This document shows, piece by piece, positions 7,809 through 17,180 of a stretch of DNA of 57,843 nt. The translations under genes and the position numbers were made by a program. The stretch spans positions 1 to 57,843 of the forward strand of contig NZ_UAUI01000019.1 in NCBI RefSeq assembly GCF_900455735.1. Direction: 5' to 3'. The notes under the pieces were generated by a model. It did not search any database and was not told the origin of the DNA. It saw only the letters and a list, made by a program, of their open reading frames with translations. How positions within the stretch are numbered: position 1 is the stretch's first letter; each line of letters begins with the position of its first letter. Origin of the DNA: Rhodococcus wratislaviensis. Lineage in GTDB: Bacteria; Actinomycetota; Actinomycetes; Mycobacteriales; Mycobacteriaceae.

Positions 7809-10800
7809 ATGGGTTGGGGAAACGGTCCGCCGACGTGGTCCGAGATGGAGCGCGTCCTGTCGGGCAGGCCGGGGCGGGTCAGCCCGGAGTCGCTGTATCC
7901 GGGCGACGGCGGCGACAGCCCCGCGTGGTCCCGCAAGCGGGGGGAGTACCGGGCGGGCCGTCAGGAGCGCGCCGGTTCCACCGTTCCGTACGCCGAACTG
8001 CACGCGCACTCGGCGTTCAGTTTCCTCGACGGCGCCTCCCCGCCGGAAGAGTTGGTGGAGGAGGCCGTCCGGCTCGGTCTCGAGGCCGTCGCACTCACCG
8101 ACCACGACGGGTTCTACGGTGTGGTCCGGTTCGCGGAGGCGGCGAAGGAACTGAACATGCGCACCGTGTTCGGGTCCGAACTGACGTTGGACGACGCGCA
8201 TCTGCTGGTACTGGCGCGAGGTCAGGAGGGGTACCGACGGCTCTCCCGGGAGATCGCGGCGGCGCATCTCGCGGGCGGGGAGAAGGGCACACTGCGCTAC
8301 GACCTCGACCGTCTCACCCACGCGGCCGGGGGGCACTGGCAGATCCTGACCGGGTGCCGGAAAGGGCATGTGCGTCAGGCGCTGGCCGACGGTGGCCCGG
8401 ACGCCGCGGCCGCCCGGCTGCGGGAACTGATCGACCGGTTCGGGGCCGATCGGGTCACGGTGGAACTCACCCATCACGGCATCGCGGAGGACGGTGAGCG
8501 CAACGCCGCCCTCGCCGAACTCGCACAGCAGCACGGACTTCGGGTGATCGCGTCCACGGCGGCGCACTTCGCGGGACCGCCGCGCCGGAGACTGGCCATG
8601 GCGATGGCCGCAGTCCGGGCCCGTCAGAGCCTCGACGACGCGGCCGGGCACCTGGCGCCCGCCGGGGGAGCGCACCTGCGGTCCGGTGAGGAGATGGCGC
8701 ACCTCTTCGCCGCGTACCCGGAAGCCGTTCGCGGTGCCGCGGATCTCGGCCTGGAGTGTGCGTTCGACCTGCGGCTCATCGCGCCGCAACTGCCACCGTT
8801 CGACGTGCCCGACGGGCACACCGAGGCGAGCTGGCTGCGGCAGCTCACGATGGACGGAGCGCGCCGCCGTTACGGTGCGCCGGCGGACCGGCCGGAGGCC
8901 TACCGGCAGATCGAGCACGAACTGGACATCATCACCGGGCTGAACTTCCCGGGCTACTTCCTGGTGGTCCACGACATCGTGTCGTTCTGCAAGAACAACG
9001 ACATTCTCTGCCAGGGACGGGGTTCGGCGGCCAACTCCGCCGTCTGCTACGCAATCGGCATCACCAACGTGGATCCCGTCCGCAACAAGCTGCTGTTCGA
9101 ACGTTTCCTCTCACCCGAACGCGACGGCCCGCCGGACATCGACGTCGACATCGAATCCGATCGGCGGGAGGAGGCCATCCAGCACGTCTACGCCAAGTAC
9201 GGCCGCCAGTACGCGGCGCAGGTGGCGAACGTCATCACGTACCGCGGAAAGTCCTCGGTACGGGACATGGCCCGGGCGCTGGGTTTCTCGCAGGGGCAGC
9301 AGGACGCGTGGAGCAAACAGGTCAGCCGCTGGGGTGGCATCGGGAAGGAGGTCGGCACCGACATTCCGCCCGCCGTCCTCGAACTGGCCGCTCAGATCGA
9401 GGGGTTTCCGCGGCACCTCGGCATCCACTCGGGTGGCATGGTGATCTGCGACCGGCCGATCGCCGACGTGTGCCCGGTGGAGTGGGCGCGCATGGAGAAC
9501 CGCAGTGTTCTGCAGTGGGACAAGGACGATTGCGCGGCGGTGGGTCTGGTGAAGTTCGACATGCTGGGTCTAGGCATGCTCTCCGCGCTGCACTACATGA
9601 TCGACCTCGTGGCCGAGCACAAGGGGATCGAGGTGGATCTGGCGCAGCTGGACCTCTCCGAGGAGGCCGTCTACGAGATGTTGCAGCGAGCGGACTCGGT
9701 GGGGGTGTTCCAGGTGGAGTCGCGGGCCCAGATGGCTACCCTGCCGAGGCTGAAACCACGGAACTTCTACGACCTGGTGGTGGAGGTGGCGCTCATCCGC
9801 CCCGGTCCGATCCAGGGCGGATCGGTGCACCCGTACATCCGCCGCCGCAACAAGCTCGAACCGGTGACCTACGACCACCCGTCCCTGGAGAAGGCGCTGA
9901 AGCGGACGCTGGGTGTGCCGCTGTTCCAGGAGCAGTTGATGCAGATGGCGGTCGACGTGGCGGGTTTCAGCCCGGCCGAGGCCGACCAGCTCCGCCGGGC
10001 GATGGGGTCCAAGCGGTCGCCCGAGAAGATGGAACGGCTGAGGGGGCGGCTCTACCAGGGCATGCGGGAGATGCACGGGATCGGCGAGGACGTGGCCGAC
10101 CGGATCTACGAGAAGCTGTACGCTTTCGCGAATTTCGGTTTCCCCGAAAGTCATTCGCAGAGTTTCGCCGCCCTGGTGTTCTATTCGTCGTGGTTCAAGC
10201 TGCATCACCCGGCGGCGTTCTGCGCCGGTCTGCTGCGGGCGCAGCCGATGGGGTTCTACTCGCCGCAGTCGCTGGTGGCCGACGCCCGCAGGCACGGGGT
10301 GCAGGTGCACGGTGCGGACATCAATGCGAGTCTCGCGCACGCCACCGTCGAGGCGGGCGGGACGGAGGTGCGTCTCGGGCTCGGGGAGGTGCGGCACATC
10401 GGGACCGCGCTGGCCGAGCGGATCGTCGACTCCCGCGGCCAGGGAGGTCCGTACACGTCGTTCCTCGACCTCACGGGCCGGGTGGAACTGAGTACGGCGC
10501 AAGCCGAATCGCTGGCTACCGCAGGTGCTCTCGACAGTTTCGGGTTGTCCCGACGGGAGGCGTTGTGGGCGGCGGGCGCCGCGGCGGGGGAGCGCCGCGA
10601 CCGGCTGCCGGGGATCGGGGCGTCCACCCGCGCGCCGACCCTGCCCGGGATGAGCGATCTCGAACTGGCCGCGGCGGACGTGTGGGCCACCGGGGTGTCA
10701 CCGGACACGTACCCCACCCAGTTCCTGCGCCCGCAACTCGACGCGCTCGGGGTGATCCCGGCTGCGCACCTGCTCGATGTCCCCGATGGCGACCGGGTTC

Positions 10801-11063
10801 TGGTGGGTGGGGCGGTGACCCACCGGCAGCGCCCGGCGACGGCCGCGGGGGTCACGTTCATCAACCTCGAGGACGAGACCGGGATGGTCAACGTGGTGTG
10901 TTCGGTGGGGTTGTGGGCAAAGTACCGCAAGCTCGCCAACACGGCGCCCGCACTGCTGATCCGCGGCAAGGTGCAGAACGCGGAGGGGGCGGTGACGGTG
11001 GTGGCGGATCGGCTGCAGCTGATGGATTTGCGGGTGTCCGCCAAATCCAGGGACTTCAGGTGA
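7809..11063 (+). CDS. dnaE2: Error-prone DNA polymerase III alpha subunit
   Basis: The 1084-residue protein starts with a PHP domain (AELHAHSAFSFLDGAS near residue 58) and carries the C-family polymerase catalytic motif PPDIDVDIES, with a C-terminal OB-fold region. Its length matches DnaE2 (ImuC) rather than replicative DnaE1. The start at 7809 was preferred to 7800 for spacing to AGAGG. DnaE2 does translesion synthesis and induced mutagenesis with ImuA' and ImuB; neither partner gene is in the window. The perfect LexA box upstream agrees with SOS control. Confidence 0.95.
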   Translation: MGWGNGPPTWSEMERVLSGRPGRVSPESLYPGDGGDSPAWSRKRGEYRAGRQERAGSTVPYAELHAHSAFSFLDGASPPEELVEEAVRLGLEAVALTDHDGFYGVVRFAEAAKELNMRTVFGSELTLDDAHLLVLARGQEGYRRLSREIAAAHLAGGEKGTLRYDLDRLTHAAGGHWQILTGCRKGHVRQALADGGPDAAAARLRELIDRFGADRVTVELTHHGIAEDGERNAALAELAQQHGLRVIASTAAHFAGPPRRRLAMAMAAVRARQSLDDAAGHLAPAGGAHLRSGEEMAHLFAAYPEAVRGAADLGLECAFDLRLIAPQLPPFDVPDGHTEASWLRQLTMDGARRRYGAPADRPEAYRQIEHELDIITGLNFPGYFLVVHDIVSFCKNNDILCQGRGSAANSAVCYAIGITNVDPVRNKLLFERFLSPERDGPPDIDVDIESDRREEAIQHVYAKYGRQYAAQVANVITYRGKSSVRDMARALGFSQGQQDAWSKQVSRWGGIGKEVGTDIPPAVLELAAQIEGFPRHLGIHSGGMVICDRPIADVCPVEWARMENRSVLQWDKDDCAAVGLVKFDMLGLGMLSALHYMIDLVAEHKGIEVDLAQLDLSEEAVYEMLQRADSVGVFQVESRAQMATLPRLKPRNFYDLVVEVALIRPGPIQGGSVHPYIRRRNKLEPVTYDHPSLEKALKRTLGVPLFQEQLMQMAVDVAGFSPAEADQLRRAMGSKRSPEKMERLRGRLYQGMREMHGIGEDVADRIYEKLYAFANFGFPESHSQSFAALVFYSSWFKLHHPAAFCAGLLRAQPMGFYSPQSLVADARRHGVQVHGADINASLAHATVEAGGTEVRLGLGEVRHIGTALAERIVDSRGQGGPYTSFLDLTGRVELSTAQAESLATAGALDSFGLSRREALWAAGAAAGERRDRLPGIGASTRAPTLPGMSDLELAAADVWATGVSPDTYPTQFLRPQLDALGVIPAAHLLDVPDGDRVLVGGAVTHRQRPATAAGVTFINLEDETGMVNVVCSVGLWAKYRKLANTAPALLIRGKVQNAEGAVTVVADRLQLMDLRVSAKSRDFR

Positions 11064-11086
11064 GCAGGCACCGCTAGCATTCGGAC

Positions 11087-11980
11087 ATGAGGAGATACGT
11101 CTTGTCGGCGATCGTCGTGGCTTCGCTGGCGCTCGCGGGATGTGGGGGTTCCGGCAGCGATTCCTCCCAACCGTCGCCGGCCCCGACGCCCGGGGATTCG
11201 AGCCAGATGGAAATCGGTGGCGCGGTACAGCAACCCGCGAAAGACCAGGCGCCCACCGACCGCCAGGAGATCATCACCGGTCAGGTCGCGCTCACCGCGG
11301 GCGACCCGGTGGCCGTCGGCAGGCAGATCGTGGACAAGGTCGACGATCTGGGCGGACGCGTCGACCAGCTCACCGAACAGCCGGGCTCCGACGATCAGGA
11401 CGCGAGCAGTTCCCTGACGATCCGGGTGCCCGCGGATTCGCTCACCCGGACGCTGGACGATCTGCGGGAACTGGGCAAGGTCACCAGCGTCAGCGTCACG
11501 AAGAGCGACGTGACGATGCAGTCACAGGATCTCGACGCCCGGATCGGCGCGTTGACGGCGTCCGTCACCCGGCTGCAGGGGCTCATCACGTCGGCGGCGA
11601 ACACCGCGGATCTGATCGAGGCCGAGAGGGCGCTGTCGGAGCGGCAGGGCGAACTGGACAGCCTCACCGCCCAGAAGCGGACGCTGAACGACCAGGTGGC
11701 ACTGGCCACGCTCATGATCGACGTCACCACCACGGATGCCGAGCAGCCCAGTCCCGGTCCGGACAACTTCTGGGAAGGTGTCGTCGCGGGCTGGAACGCC
11801 CTGCTGTCGGCGATCAAGGGCGGCGCCGTGGTCGTGGGGGCGCTGATTCCCTGGTTCGGTTTCGTGGCCGTCATCGCACTGGTCGTGTACGGCGCGTACC
11901 GTCTGCGCCGGATGTACAACAGGCCGCCCGGCCCACCGTCGGGCCCGGCGCCGGAACGAGAAGAGGCGAAGACGCAATGA
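11087..11980 (+). CDS. DUF4349 lipoprotein
   Basis: A 297-aa protein with a lipobox (LALAGC, Cys about 19), a Ser/Pro-rich linker, a central domain with a long coiled coil (about 150-205: many Leu/Ala/Glu heptads around LIEAERALSERQGELDSL) and a C-terminal membrane helix (about 243-270) followed by basic residues. This is the DUF4349 layout: anchored at both ends outside the membrane. Function of the family is not established. The stop overlaps the rhodanese start (ATGA). Confidence 0.8.
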   Translation: MRRYVLSAIVVASLALAGCGGSGSDSSQPSPAPTPGDSSQMEIGGAVQQPAKDQAPTDRQEIITGQVALTAGDPVAVGRQIVDKVDDLGGRVDQLTEQPGSDDQDASSSLTIRVPADSLTRTLDDLRELGKVTSVSVTKSDVTMQSQDLDARIGALTASVTRLQGLITSAANTADLIEAERALSERQGELDSLTAQKRTLNDQVALATLMIDVTTTDAEQPSPGPDNFWEGVVAGWNALLSAIKGGAVVVGALIPWFGFVAVIALVVYGAYRLRRMYNRPPGPPSGPAPEREEAKTQ

Positions 11981-12285
11981 TCGAAGTCGACCTGAATGCC
12001 CTGGACGGCGCGTTGGCGTCGGGTGCCCCCGTCATCGATGTGCGCGAGGCCGACGAGTACGCCCAGGCGCGGGTGCCGGGCGTGACGCTGATTCCGCTCA
12101 GTGAGTTCGTCGCGCGTGTGGACGAGATCCCGGAAGCCGAGGTCGTCTACGTGATCTGCGGGGTCGGCGGCCGGAGCCTGCAGGCGGCGGAGTACCTGAA
12201 CGCGCGGGGGATCAACGCGGTGTCGGTCGCGGGCGGGACGTCCGCGTGGATGCAGTCCGGACGGCCCATCGAGTCGGGCGCCTGA
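11977..12285 (+). CDS. Single-domain rhodanese (sulfurtransferase-like)
   Basis: The 102-aa protein is one rhodanese domain: PVIDVREADEYAQARVPG near the N-terminus and the active-site loop VICGVGGRS with the persulfide-forming Cys. It is translationally coupled to the DUF4349 gene. The loop length fits sulfur rather than phosphate chemistry (six residues). The acceptor is unknown. Confidence 0.88.
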   Translation: MIEVDLNALDGALASGAPVIDVREADEYAQARVPGVTLIPLSEFVARVDEIPEAEVVYVICGVGGRSLQAAEYLNARGINAVSVAGGTSAWMQSGRPIESGA

Positions 12286-12306
12286 CACCCCGGATCACCC
12301 TTCCGG

Positions 12307-13377
12307 TCAGCGGACCGCGCTGAGGGCGTGCGCCGCGGAACCGTCGCGGACCGCGCGCCCACCCCGTTGCCCGGCGGCGTGCCGCAGTGTGCGGACCGCG
12401 ACGGTGCTCCAGATCAGGACCAGTGCGCACCACAGGGTCACGCCTGCGCCGACGATCACCACCGAGTCCAGCGCGACGCCCAGCGAGTTCGCGCCCAGCG
12501 CACAGGTGCCGACGGGGAACGTGAAACTCCACCAGCTGGGCGTGAATCCCAGCCCGCGGCGAAAGGCCCTGGCGGTCACCGTGACCAAAGTCACGAGGGC
12601 GAGGACGCCGAGTGCGCCGACCGTGGTCCCGTAGACCACGCCCACCGAGTGCAGCCAGGCGTGGCCGGATGCCCCGCCGAGCAGATTGATCGCCGCCACC
12701 GACTGTCCGATCACGCCGAGCGGAATCCACAGCGTGGGCACGAGCGGGGTGTCGGGCAGCCCGTTGCTCAGCAGATGGCGTCCGACGACGACGGCGACGG
12801 TCAGTGCGGCACTCAGCGCCAGCGCGAACAGTGTGTAGCAGACCACCAGCATCGCGACCTGCGGCGCGCCCTCCGGGAGGTGCTTGACCAGTGCGGCACC
12901 GGTAGCGGCCGACACCATGGGCGGCACGACGGGCATCAGCCAGGACGGCACCGGGGTCACCTGGTGGGGCCGGGTCAGCCGCCGCGCCATCACCACGTAG
13001 GTGACGAGCCCGATGACGGTCCCGAGGGTCCACAGGGTGGCCGACGCGGCGACGGCGACACCGCCGAGGAGTTCGCGACCCGCGGATCCGGTGCCCGCGC
13101 CGACCGTCAGCACCGCCATCGACACGGCGCCGTAGAACGGGAACATCGTGTGGCTGCGGGCGTCCGCGAGTGCGTCGTCGCGGCGACGGATCCAGTGACG
13201 CACCAGCGCGGTCGTCAGCACCACGAGCAGCGACACCGCGATCAGCCAGAAGATCTCGGCCGCTGTCCGGGTCACCGGACCGCCGGCCGGAAATGCCGCG
13301 GCGACGACTGCGACGATGCCGGTGCCCATCACTGCTGCGAACCAATTCGGGGTCATACCTAGAGCTTGCCGACGCAT
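12307..13377 (-). CDS. TDT/SLAC1-family transporter (TehA-like)
   Basis: A 356-aa protein with about ten hydrophobic segments beginning TPNWFAAVMGTGIVA, the N-terminal signature of TehA/SLAC1/Ssu1 anion channels. Members export sulfite, C4-dicarboxylates or other anions. A start at 13356 (directly at MTPNWF) is equally possible; neither has a good ribosome site. It is divergent from a LysR regulator with a palindrome between them, so it is probably that regulator's target. Confidence 0.83.
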   Translation of the reverse strand: MRRQALGMTPNWFAAVMGTGIVAVVAAAFPAGGPVTRTAAEIFWLIAVSLLVVLTTALVRHWIRRRDDALADARSHTMFPFYGAVSMAVLTVGAGTGSAGRELLGGVAVAASATLWTLGTVIGLVTYVVMARRLTRPHQVTPVPSWLMPVVPPMVSAATGAALVKHLPEGAPQVAMLVVCYTLFALALSAALTVAVVVGRHLLSNGLPDTPLVPTLWIPLGVIGQSVAAINLLGGASGHAWLHSVGVVYGTTVGALGVLALVTLVTVTARAFRRGLGFTPSWWSFTFPVGTCALGANSLGVALDSVVIVGAGVTLWCALVLIWSTVAVRTLRHAAGQRGGRAVRDGSAAHALSAVR

Positions 13378-13410
13378 CGTCGTGGCCGGTAGAAGGCTTG
13401 AAGTTGAATA

Positions 13411-13431
13411 CCCACAAATCGCGTTTGTGGG
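13411..13431. promoter_or_regulatory. LysR-type operator palindrome between TDT gene and regulator
   Basis: Perfect 8-bp arms CCCACAAA and TTTGTGGG flank TCGCG in the 68-bp divergent gap, 14 bp before the LysR start. Position and symmetry fit an autoregulatory LysR site controlling both genes. Confidence 0.65.
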
Positions 13432-13445
13432 ACTAGCCTTGGGTT

Positions 13446-14390
13446 GTGCCGCTGTCTCCCCGAGTACCCGAACTCAGTGCCCTCGACGTCCTGCTGTCCG
13501 TCGAGCGGCTCGGAAGCATGGGGGCGGCGGGGCGCGAACACGGGCTCAGCCAGCAGGCCGTCAGCGCCCGGGTGCGTTCGGCCGAACGCCAGTTCGGCAT
13601 CAAGGTGTTCAGCCGCGGCGCCAGCGGGGTGCGGCCCACGTCGGAGGGCGCGCTCATCCTCGAGTGGGCGAGCCACATCCTCGCGACGGCCGAGGAACTG
13701 GCATCGGGTGTCGCGGCGCTGCGCGGCGAACGGCAGGCCGGGCTGACGGTGGCGGCCAGCATGACGATCGCCGAGTACCTCGTTCCCGGGTGGACCGTCG
13801 CGATGCGGCGCAAGTACCCGAACGTGGTCACCAACGTCCGGCTCCTCAACTCGTCCGAGGTGACCGCCCGGGTGCTGTCCGGTGAGGCGGATCTCGGGTT
13901 CGTCGAGGGCCCGGACATTCCGGCCGGGCTGCAGGTACGGGAGATCGGCCGCGACCATCTGGTCGTCGTGGTGCCACCGGAGCACGAATGGGTCCGCCGG
14001 TCACCGATTCCCGTGTCCGAACTCGCCGCGACGCCGATGATCCAGCGAGAGTCCGGTTCCGGGACGCGCACCACCCTGGAGAACGCGGTGCCGCAGTGCG
14101 TCCCGCCGCTGCTGGAGTTGACGTCGTGCACGGCGGTGAAGGCGGCGGTCGTGGCGGGCAACGCGCCGGCCGTGCTGTCCTCGCTGGCGGTCGCAGCCGA
14201 CCTGACCGACGGCCGGCTCGCCTCCGTCCAGGTGGAGGGGTTGACGCTTCCGCGGCGGCTCTCCGCTGTCTGGGACCCGGTGCGCGGCGTGCAGGGTGCC
14301 GCGCGCGACTTCCTCGACATCGCTCTCGGTGCCGGCGCGGCCGCGGGTGTGGGGGCCGCAGCTGTCGGGGCTACAGCGCAGCCCCGCTGA
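13446..14390 (+). CDS. LysR-family transcriptional regulator
   Basis: The 314-aa protein has an N-terminal winged HTH (ALDVLLSVERLGSMGAAGREHGLSQ...) and an effector domain from about residue 95. GTG start. Its 3' end overlaps the converging trmL by 20 bp. The divergent TDT transporter and the shared palindrome make it the likely local regulator, probably responding to the exported anion. Confidence 0.88.
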   Translation: MPLSPRVPELSALDVLLSVERLGSMGAAGREHGLSQQAVSARVRSAERQFGIKVFSRGASGVRPTSEGALILEWASHILATAEELASGVAALRGERQAGLTVAASMTIAEYLVPGWTVAMRRKYPNVVTNVRLLNSSEVTARVLSGEADLGFVEGPDIPAGLQVREIGRDHLVVVVPPEHEWVRRSPIPVSELAATPMIQRESGSGTRTTLENAVPQCVPPLLELTSCTAVKAAVVAGNAPAVLSSLAVAADLTDGRLASVQVEGLTLPRRLSAVWDPVRGVQGAARDFLDIALGAGAAAGVGAAAVGATAQPR

Positions 14391-14838
14391 ATCCGTGCTG
14401 GCGCCACGCCTCGTACGTGACGAGGGCCGCGGCGTTCGACAGGTTCAGCGACCGGCGGCCGGGCAGCATGGGGATGCGGAGCCGCTCCGTCACGTGTGGA
14501 TCGGCCAGCACCTCCTCCGACAGTCCGGTGGGTTCGGGACCGAACAGCAGAACGTCGCCGGGCTGGTAGGCGATGTCGGCGTACGACACGGTGGCGTGCG
14601 CGGTGAAGGCGTACACCCGCGCAGGCTCCACCGCCGCCCAGGCCGCCTCCAGGTTCTCGTGCACGGTCACCGACGCCAGGTCGTGGTAGTCGAGCCCGGC
14701 GCGTTTGAGTTTCGGCTCGGACAGGTCGAAGCCGAGTGGACCCACGAGGTGCAGTTCGCACCCGGTGCCTGCCACCATGCGGATGGCGTTGCCGGTGTTG
14801 GGTGGGATTCGGGGTTCGTGGAACATCAGCTTGAACAC
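14371..14838 (-). CDS. trmL: tRNA (cytidine(34)-2'-O)-methyltransferase, 5' end rebuilt by an integrated element
   Basis: A 155-aa SPOUT methyltransferase: N-terminal HEPRIPPNTGNAIRMVAGTG, then DYHDLASV, YAFTAHATVSY, GDVLLFGPEPTGL and IPMLPGRRSLNLSNAAALV, which form the knotted AdoMet site. It methylates the wobble ribose of tRNA-Leu. The first codons now come from the element: GTG TTC AAG CTG ATG precedes TTC CAC GAA. The displaced native start, GTG TTC CGA GTG ATG, is still present beyond the element's right end (26552-26564). The frame, start codon and second residue are kept, so the gene is probably functional. Confidence 0.9.
   Translation of the reverse strand: MFKLMFHEPRIPPNTGNAIRMVAGTGCELHLVGPLGFDLSEPKLKRAGLDYHDLASVTVHENLEAAWAAVEPARVYAFTAHATVSYADIAYQPGDVLLFGPEPTGLSEEVLADPHVTERLRIPMLPGRRSLNLSNAAALVTYEAWRQHGFSGAAL
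14816..14828. repeat. attL core, inside the trmL coding region
   Basis: TCGTGGAACATCA, identical to 26542-26554. Rejoining the two element ends across this core gives an attP in which AAGCTG and CAGCTT form inverted flanks. The core encodes trmL codons around Met-Phe-His. Confidence 0.88.
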
Positions 14839-14844
14839 AACCGG

Positions 14845-14854
14845 ACTGTATCAT
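14845..14854. promoter_or_regulatory. Overlapping divergent -10 boxes for trmL and integrase
   Basis: On the minus strand TACAGT (14850-14845) ends 6 nt before the trmL GTG; on the plus strand TATCAT (14849-14854) ends 8 nt before the integrase GTG. Both match TANNNT and would give leaderless or near-leaderless mRNAs. The boxes share two bases, so the promoters should exclude each other. Confidence 0.6.
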
Positions 14855-14862
14855 CTCACTTT

Positions 14863-16488
14863 GTGTCAACTTCCACGAATCCTAGCCGTGTCCTGGGCCG
14901 ATTGCGGCTGTCTCGGGCAACCGACGAGTCGACCTCTATCGAGCGGCAACGCGAGATCATCGAGCGGTGGGCAGACGCCCACGGTCACACCGTCGTCGGC
15001 TGGGCCGTGGACGAAGACGTCTCCGGGTCTGTGGACCCATTCGACACCCCGGCCCTGGGTCCGTGGTTGACAGACCCGAGCAAGGCCCACGAGTGGGACA
15101 TTCTCGCAGCATGGAAGCTGGACCGGCTTGGTCGTAACGCGATACAGCTCAACAAGCTGTTCGGGTGGTCGATGGACAACGGTAAGACTCTGGTCTCGTG
15201 TGCTGAGTCGATGGACCTGAGCACCACTACCGGTCGGATGCTGGCGGCGATTATCGCCGGTATCGCAGAGGGGGAGCTGGAGGCTATCCGGGAGCGGACC
15301 TTGGCATCACGGGCCAAGCTCCGAGAGCGTGCCCGGTGGGCTGGCGGCAAGCCTCCGTTTGGGTATACGGCTGTCAAACGGACAGACGGCCAAGGCTGGG
15401 CCTTGGAGATTGACCCTCTGGCTTCGACGCTCGTGCGTCGAATCGTCGACTCCGTACTCGATGACCAGCCGTTCACGGCAACCGCCAGAAACTTGAATGA
15501 CGAGGGTGTTCTCACCCCAGGCGACTACTACCGAACCGTGAGAGCCGGTACTCCGTCGCTGCATCGGGTCGACGGAATCGAACCTCGGTCCAAGTGGGCA
15601 CCGACGACGCTTCGGCAGCTACTTCGGTCCAAGGCTCTCCGTGGTCACGTCCACCACAACGGTGAGACGGTGCGTGGTGACGATGGTCAGCCGCTCCAGA
15701 TGGCTGAACCGCTTGTGACAACCGACGAATGGGAACTGATCCAGGCTTACCTGGACCGACGAGCAGAGTCCCGTAAGGGGATCAAACGGACTGAGGCCAG
15801 CCCGCTCTCTGGTGTCGCGGTCTGCCTGGTGTGCGGGAACCCTCTGCACCACTCCCGGCACACCACCAAGGGCCACCAGTACCGGTACTACCGGTGCCCT
15901 GACAGGCACACGACACAGATCCCAGCCGAGTACCTGGAGGAGCTGGTGGAGGAGAGTTTCCTCCGTGATGTCGCGGACTTGGAGGTCCGAGAGCGTGTCT
16001 GGGTTCCCGGTGACTCTCGGGATGCAGACCTGAAAGACGCTCAGTCGGCTCTGGACGAGTTGACCAAGGCTCTCGGGGGTATGAGGTCAGCTCAGGCTGT
16101 CCAACGGATCCACGAGCAGCTCCGGGCTGTTGATGCCCGGATCATCGAACTCGAATCGACCCCAGCTCGTGAGGCCCGGTACGAGTACCGGGCTACCGGG
16201 GGTACGTACCGTGACGCCTGGGGAGCAGCCGACACCGATGGTCGGCGCGAGCTACTCCTCAGGTCCGGTATCAGTGTTGCCATAAACCTGAACACCGGAG
16301 GAGTCCGTCGGTCGAAGTTCCACGATGGAAACTGGTCCGTTGACATCCGTATTCCCGAGGGCTTCTACGAGGCACTCGGGGTGGAGATGCCCGAGCACGT
16401 ACGCGAGCGGCTCTATAACCCGAAGGAACTCACCGAGGAGGAGTGGAAGGCGCTAGCGGCCGAACCTAGCTACTACGAGGGGGCGTAG
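14863..16488 (+). CDS. int: Large serine integrase
   Basis: A 541-aa protein from the GTG at 14863. The catalytic domain begins GRLRLSRATDESTSIERQRE; Ser17 is the likely nucleophile and the Arg-x-Ser and S-x-x-R-Q pattern is intact. After the recombinase domain (about 190-290) comes a zinc ribbon (CLVCG ... RYYRCPDRH, about 325-350) with a coiled coil (about 385-430), as in phage-type large serine recombinases. It should insert the element at the trmL start without host factors and needs a directionality factor for excision. It is transcribed away from trmL from the extreme left end. Confidence 0.95.
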   Translation: MSTSTNPSRVLGRLRLSRATDESTSIERQREIIERWADAHGHTVVGWAVDEDVSGSVDPFDTPALGPWLTDPSKAHEWDILAAWKLDRLGRNAIQLNKLFGWSMDNGKTLVSCAESMDLSTTTGRMLAAIIAGIAEGELEAIRERTLASRAKLRERARWAGGKPPFGYTAVKRTDGQGWALEIDPLASTLVRRIVDSVLDDQPFTATARNLNDEGVLTPGDYYRTVRAGTPSLHRVDGIEPRSKWAPTTLRQLLRSKALRGHVHHNGETVRGDDGQPLQMAEPLVTTDEWELIQAYLDRRAESRKGIKRTEASPLSGVAVCLVCGNPLHHSRHTTKGHQYRYYRCPDRHTTQIPAEYLEELVEESFLRDVADLEVRERVWVPGDSRDADLKDAQSALDELTKALGGMRSAQAVQRIHEQLRAVDARIIELESTPAREARYEYRATGGTYRDAWGAADTDGRRELLLRSGISVAINLNTGGVRRSKFHDGNWSVDIRIPEGFYEALGVEMPEHVRERLYNPKELTEEEWKALAAEPSYYEGA

Positions 16489-16527
16489 CAGCCTGCCTGG
16501 GTTTGGCCGGCTGCGGAGCCGTGGCGG

Positions 16528-16818
16528 TCATCGGTACAGCTCAGGCTGCATCGACCGCCGGAACCATTCCTCCGGCGGACACCCGATCTCGGCCAAGATC
16601 TCGTGGACAAGGTCATGGTGCATACCCCCGGTGTAGGCGGGTAGGTCCAGCTCGCCCCGAATCCAGTTGTCCAGATCCAGGGCGTACTCGCTCAGACCTC
16701 CTCCGGGCACGTCCGTATCTACGTGCAGGTGGAGGAACCTCTCGGGTAGCCGCGCCACCAGGGCGGCGACGGAGGTCCCGGTGTTCTTGCTCCGGTACCT
16801 GGTGGTCACATCGACCAC
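16528..16818 (-). CDS. Small protein of unknown function after the terminase gene
   Basis: A 96-aa acidic protein not recognised. The GTG start overlaps the small-terminase stop region by 13 bp, so it is the third member of the HNH-TerS cluster and may act with them in packaging. The motif GCPPEEWFRRS near the C-terminus and a His-rich stretch (GGMHHDLVHEI) are visible; neither identifies a family for me. It converges with the integrase gene across 39 bp. Confidence 0.7.
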   Translation of the reverse strand: MVDVTTRYRSKNTGTSVAALVARLPERFLHLHVDTDVPGGGLSEYALDLDNWIRGELDLPAYTGGMHHDLVHEILAEIGCPPEEWFRRSMQPELYR

Positions 16819-17180
16819 CGGGCCTTAGCTGCGGACTTCGCGGAATCGGTGCGCTTCTGGCGCTTCAGCTCCGTCTCCTGGTCCGTCTCGGGCAATCCGA
16901 GCTTGCCCATCAGGGTCGCCATGAGGCCACGAGCAGACTGCGCCTGGGACACGCAAGGATGGATCACAGGCTGGCCGGTGGAGCCCTGGACTACCAGCGG
17001 CGCACTGGCCGCTTCGTCGTCAAGACGCTTGATGGTGTCTGCCAGCTTGCACGCGTCGAACAGAACCCTGAGCTTCGCGGGTTCGTCGGTGAAGTCGAAG
17101 ACCTCGGTGAGGTCCTTCCAGAGCTTCTTACCTTCGTCGCCGAGTCCTCTAGGCATCCGGGGCTTGGGGTTGGTGGTCAT
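16806..17180 (-). CDS. terS: Phage small terminase subunit (P27 family)
   Basis: A 124-aa protein with the P27-type layout: PRMPRGLGDEGKKLWKDLTE at the N-terminus, a helical centre (LFDACKLADTIKRLDDE), the phrase LVVQGSTGQPVIHP, and a C-terminal helix (LMATLMGKLGLPE) followed by basic residues. TerS recognises the packaging site on DNA and guides the large subunit. No large subunit is present, which in satellites allows redirecting a helper's packaging motor. ATG overlaps the HNH stop (ATGA). Confidence 0.88.
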   Translation of the reverse strand: MTTNPKPRMPRGLGDEGKKLWKDLTEVFDFTDEPAKLRVLFDACKLADTIKRLDDEAASAPLVVQGSTGQPVIHPCVSQAQSARGLMATLMGKLGLPETDQETELKRQKRTDSAKSAAKARWSM